Part shown: piece by piece, positions 6,450 to 7,702 of the stretch | Layout: every line of letters starts with the position of its first letter | How positions within the stretch are numbered: position 1 is the stretch's first letter | Origin: an uncultured Oscillospiraceae bacterium | Lineage (GTDB): Bacteria > Bacillota > Clostridia > Oscillospirales > Oscillospiraceae | DNA length: 7,702 nt | Direction of reading: 5' to 3' | NCBI GenBank assembly: GCA_937915075.1 | Contig: CALDMA010000228.1 | Location: 1 to 7,702 of the forward strand | Program-made: the position numbers and the translations under genes | The notes under the pieces: model-generated | What the model saw: the letters and a program-made list of their open reading frames with translations, nothing else | Databases searched by the model: none | Told to the model about the DNA's origin: nothing

Positions 6450-6841
6450 TCGTCCTCACCGTCCAGTACAATATGCTCGTTTGCGGGGTTCGCGGGCTTG
6501 ACCTTCGTCGGGTCGCGCAGCATCTCTAAAATGTGCGCGCCATACTCAATGGAATCGTCCGCCGTAAATTGCAGCTCCGGCGTGTAGCGAAGGCTCATCG
6601 CCATGCCCAGCTCATGGCGCAGATAGCCCGCCGCGGACTTCAGACCGCGGATGACGTCCTTTTCCTGCGTCTTATCCAGCACGCTCACGAACACGCGGCA
6701 GTAGCGCAGGTCGGTGGTGGTGTCAACGTGCGTGATGGTGACCATGCCGCCCTGCACGCGCGGGTCCTTGAGGGTGCGGAACAGGGCGCTCAGCTCGCGC
6801 TGGATCTCCTCGTTGATGCGCCCGATGCGATTGCTTGCCAT
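6446..6841 (-). CDS. rbfA: 30S ribosome-binding factor A
   Basis: RbfA binds the 30S subunit late in assembly, helps 16S rRNA 5'-end maturation, and in E. coli is needed for cold growth. The 131 residues begin MASNRIGRINEEIQRELS, the family's N-terminal helix. VTITHVDTTTDLRYCRVFVS (34-53) covers the KH-like beta strands, AAGYLRHELG (70-79) the helix-kink-helix signature, and LRYTPELQFTADDSIEYG (84-101) the conserved C-terminal part. The ATG at 6841 is chosen because AAAGGAGGT lies 8 bases upstream; the longer in-frame ATG at 6892 would read through the leader hairpin and add 17 residues unlike the family. The stop overlaps the nrnA start (ATGA). The gene is separated from infB by an unusual hairpin-rich spacer, and the B. 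subtilis gene ylxP, found between these two there, is absent. Confidence 0.97.
   Translation of the reverse strand: MASNRIGRINEEIQRELSALFRTLKDPRVQGGMVTITHVDTTTDLRYCRVFVSVLDKTQEKDVIRGLKSAAGYLRHELGMAMSLRYTPELQFTADDSIEYGAHILEMLRDPTKVKPANPANEHIVLDGEDE
6454..6460 (-). promoter_or_regulatory. nrnA ribosome binding site inside the rbfA end
   Basis: GGTGAGG on the minus strand precedes the nrnA ATG at 6449 by four bases and encodes part of the rbfA C-terminus (DGEDE). Spacing is short, which fits re-initiation by ribosomes ending rbfA. The ten bases GGTGAGGACG (6460-6451) are exactly complementary to the rbfA leader at 6864-6873. Confidence 0.6.
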
Positions 6842-6849
6842 AAAAATGA

Positions 6850-6865
6850 CCTCCTTTGAGAAAGG
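6850..6865 (-). promoter_or_regulatory. rbfA ribosome binding site with a possible masking hairpin
   Basis: AAAGGAGG (6857-6850) is a near-perfect Shine-Dalgarno sequence, 8 bases counted after it to the rbfA ATG. Immediately upstream, CCTTT (6865-6861) can pair with AAAGG (6857-6853) over a CTC loop, covering half of the site. This pairing shares three bases (6863-6865) with the larger leader hairpin, so the two folds exclude each other. Confidence 0.6.
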
Positions 6866-6894
6866 TGAGGACGGGCGACCGCCCGCCCTCACCT
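6863..6894. repeat. Long leader hairpin upstream of rbfA
   Basis: AGGTGAGG (6863-6870) pairs with CCTCACCT (6887-6894), and after an A/C mismatch CGGGC (6872-6876) pairs with GCCCG (6881-6885) around a GACC loop. The 13 base pairs are mostly GC and sit directly before the rbfA ribosome binding site. There is no U-tract, so it is not a simple terminator on either strand. Confidence 0.7.
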
Positions 6895-6908
6895 AAGGCT
6901 TCGCAGAA

Positions 6909-6928
6909 TTGCGCCGCGCACGGCGCAA
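6909..6928. repeat. Palindromic hairpin 2 of the infB-rbfA spacer
   Basis: TTGCGCCG (6909-6916) pairs perfectly with CGGCGCAA (6921-6928) around a CGCA loop. On the plus strand it is followed by AA then ATT. Role unknown; it shares the GGCGC core with the hairpin in the nrnA-truB spacer. Confidence 0.65.
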
Positions 6929-6940
6929 AAATTGTGATCG

Positions 6941-6971
6941 TTTTTTCTGACGACATGCGCGTCAGAAAAAA
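6941..6971. repeat. Palindromic hairpin 3, perfect 12-base-pair stem
   Basis: TTTTTTCTGACG (6941-6952) pairs perfectly with CGTCAGAAAAAA (6960-6971) around a 7-base loop. The weak outer part is six A-T pairs. With the T-run before the stem rather than after it, it is not a classic terminator in either direction. Confidence 0.75.
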
Positions 6972-6973
6972 CA

Positions 6974-7034
6974 CTGCTCAGGGTGCAAGCGTGCGAGCGC
7001 AGCGAGTGCACCGCAGCGCCCTGCATCCTGCTCA
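6974..7034. repeat. GC-rich segment bounded by direct repeats CTGCTCA
   Basis: CTGCTCA occurs at 6974-6980 and 7028-7034. Between them GGTGCA (6982-6987) pairs with TGCACC (7007-7012), while CAGGG (6979-6983) can alternatively pair with CCCTG (7019-7023). GC content is much higher than in the AT-stemmed hairpins on both sides, so the spacer looks like a mosaic of separate modules. No coding function seen. Confidence 0.5.
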
Positions 7035-7058
7035 AAAATACTCGATGCGTATTTTTGA
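7032..7058. repeat. Palindromic hairpin 4, directly after infB
   Basis: TCAAAAATAC (7032-7041) pairs perfectly with GTATTTTTGA (7049-7058) around TCGATGC. It starts 8 bases after the infB stop. On the minus strand five T lie inside the 3' arm, followed by GAGC, so at best it is a weak attenuator or a processing/stability element rather than a full terminator. Confidence 0.65.
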
Positions 7059-7066
7059 AAATATCC

Positions 7067-7702
7067 TTACTGTTCAATTTGCTCCATGACATAGGCCTCG
7101 ACAATGTCGCCTTCCTTGATGTCGTTGAACTTCTCGAAGTTCAGGCCGCACTCATAGCCGGAGGCGACCTCCTTGACGGCGTCCTTGAAGCGCTGGAGGG
7201 AGGCGAGATGGCCCTCGTGGATGACGATGCCGTCGCGCACGATGCGCGCCTCGCAGGAGCGCTGGATCTTGCCGTCGGTGACGTAGCAGCCGGCGACGGT
7301 GCCGACGTTGGACACCTTGAAGGTCTGGCGGATCTCGGCGTGGCCGATGACGTTCTCGCGGAACTTGGGCGCGAGCATACCCTTCATGGCCGCCTCGATC
7401 TCGTTGATGGCGTCGTAGATGACGCGGTACATCCGCATATCGACGTGGGCGCGGGCCGCGCTGTCGCGGGCCGCCGCGTCGGGACGGACGTTGAAGCCGA
7501 CGATGATGGCGTTGGAGGTAGCCGCGAGCATGACGTCGCTCTCGTTGATCGCGCCGACCGCTCCGTGGATGACGCGCACGCGGACCTCGTCGTTGGAGAT
7601 CTTCTCCAGCGAGGCCTTGACCGCCTCGACGCTGCCCTGCACGTCCGCCTTGACGATGATGTTCAGGTTCTTCATCTCGCCCGCCTGGATCTGGCTGAAC
7701 AG
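7067..7702 (-). CDS. infB: Translation initiation factor IF-2, C-terminal part (5' end outside the window)
   Basis: IF-2 is the GTPase that brings initiator fMet-tRNA to the 30S subunit and promotes subunit joining. The window holds the last 211 residues; the frame is open to the right edge (first residues LFSQIQAGE), so the ATG at 7675 is internal. VKADVQGSVEA (17-27) opens the C-terminal IF-2 domain. GFNVRP (69-74), the VDMRMYRVIYDAI segment (about 87-99), GTVAGC (134-139) and GYECG (182-186) are well-known conserved stretches of the last two domains, which include the fMet-tRNA-binding end. The G-domain is not in the window. The stop is TAA. The next gene, rbfA, is only reached after 225 bases of hairpin-rich spacer, longer than usual for this pair, so whether both share one transcript is open. 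Confidence 0.98.
   Translation of the reverse strand: MFSQIQAGEMKNLNIIVKADVQGSVEAVKASLEKISNDEVRVRVIHGAVGAINESDVMLAATSNAIIVGFNVRPDAAARDSAARAHVDMRMYRVIYDAINEIEAAMKGMLAPKFRENVIGHAEIRQTFKVSNVGTVAGCYVTDGKIQRSCEARIVRDGIVIHEGHLASLQRFKDAVKEVASGYECGLNFEKFNDIKEGDIVEAYVMEQIEQ

Noticed and set aside
6842..6892. Longer RbfA starting at the ATG at 6892
   Set aside because: The extension is translated from the leader hairpin and ribosome binding site, and does not resemble the RbfA N-terminus MASNRIGRINEE.
6842..7066. CRISPR array or riboswitch in the hairpin-rich spacer
   Set aside because: There are no regularly spaced identical repeats, and I recognise no known riboswitch core; the signals are separate unlike palindromes.
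6889..7104. Possible 71-residue minus-strand gene in the infB-rbfA spacer
   Set aside because: It overlaps the infB end, has no ribosome binding site I can see, and its sequence is simply the translation of the palindromic modules.

Overview
The window looks like a GC-rich chromosomal segment of an endospore-forming Clostridia, most likely Oscillospiraceae/Ruminococcaceae-like. This rests on strong GC bias at third codon positions, AGGAGG-type ribosome binding sites, a spoIIE gene, and an infB-rbfA-nrnA-truB-ribF gene order typical of Firmicutes. The family-level placement is inference. Nearly all of the window is well-populated core gene content; I found no CRISPR array, transposase, tRNA or rRNA.

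Layout. From the right edge, reading on the minus strand, the window holds the C-terminal part of infB (7067-7702), a 225-base spacer packed with palindromic hairpins, rbfA (6446-6841), nrnA (5505-6449, ATGA overlap with rbfA), a structured 80-base spacer, truB (4651-5424) and ribF (3715-4638). A strong hairpin terminator at 3665-3696 closes this translation/ribosome-maturation/flavin unit. Next on the same strand come spoIIE (1525-3582), with its own -10-like element and a TTG start, and a small tail-anchored protein of unknown function (1191-1463). At the left edge a 5'-truncated radical SAM/SPASM-like gene runs on the plus strand (to 1052). It converges on the small gene across about 100 bases holding three hairpin terminators.

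How the genes fit together. infB (translation initiation), rbfA (30S maturation), nrnA (nanoRNA and pAp turnover), truB (tRNA U55 pseudouridine) and ribF (FMN/FAD synthesis) are the common housekeeping cluster. rpsO, which follows ribF in Bacillus subtilis, is not in this window; spoIIE follows instead. SpoIIE is the membrane-bound PP2C phosphatase that activates sigma F in the forespore. The small membrane protein behind it may be co-transcribed.

The most interesting material is non-coding. It includes the hairpin mosaic between infB and rbfA, a possible Shine-Dalgarno-masking hairpin in front of rbfA, and a 10-base perfect complementarity between the rbfA leader and the nrnA ribosome binding site. 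I do not see a clearly new multi-gene system here; the small spoIIE-linked protein and the radical SAM enzyme are the only genes of unknown role.
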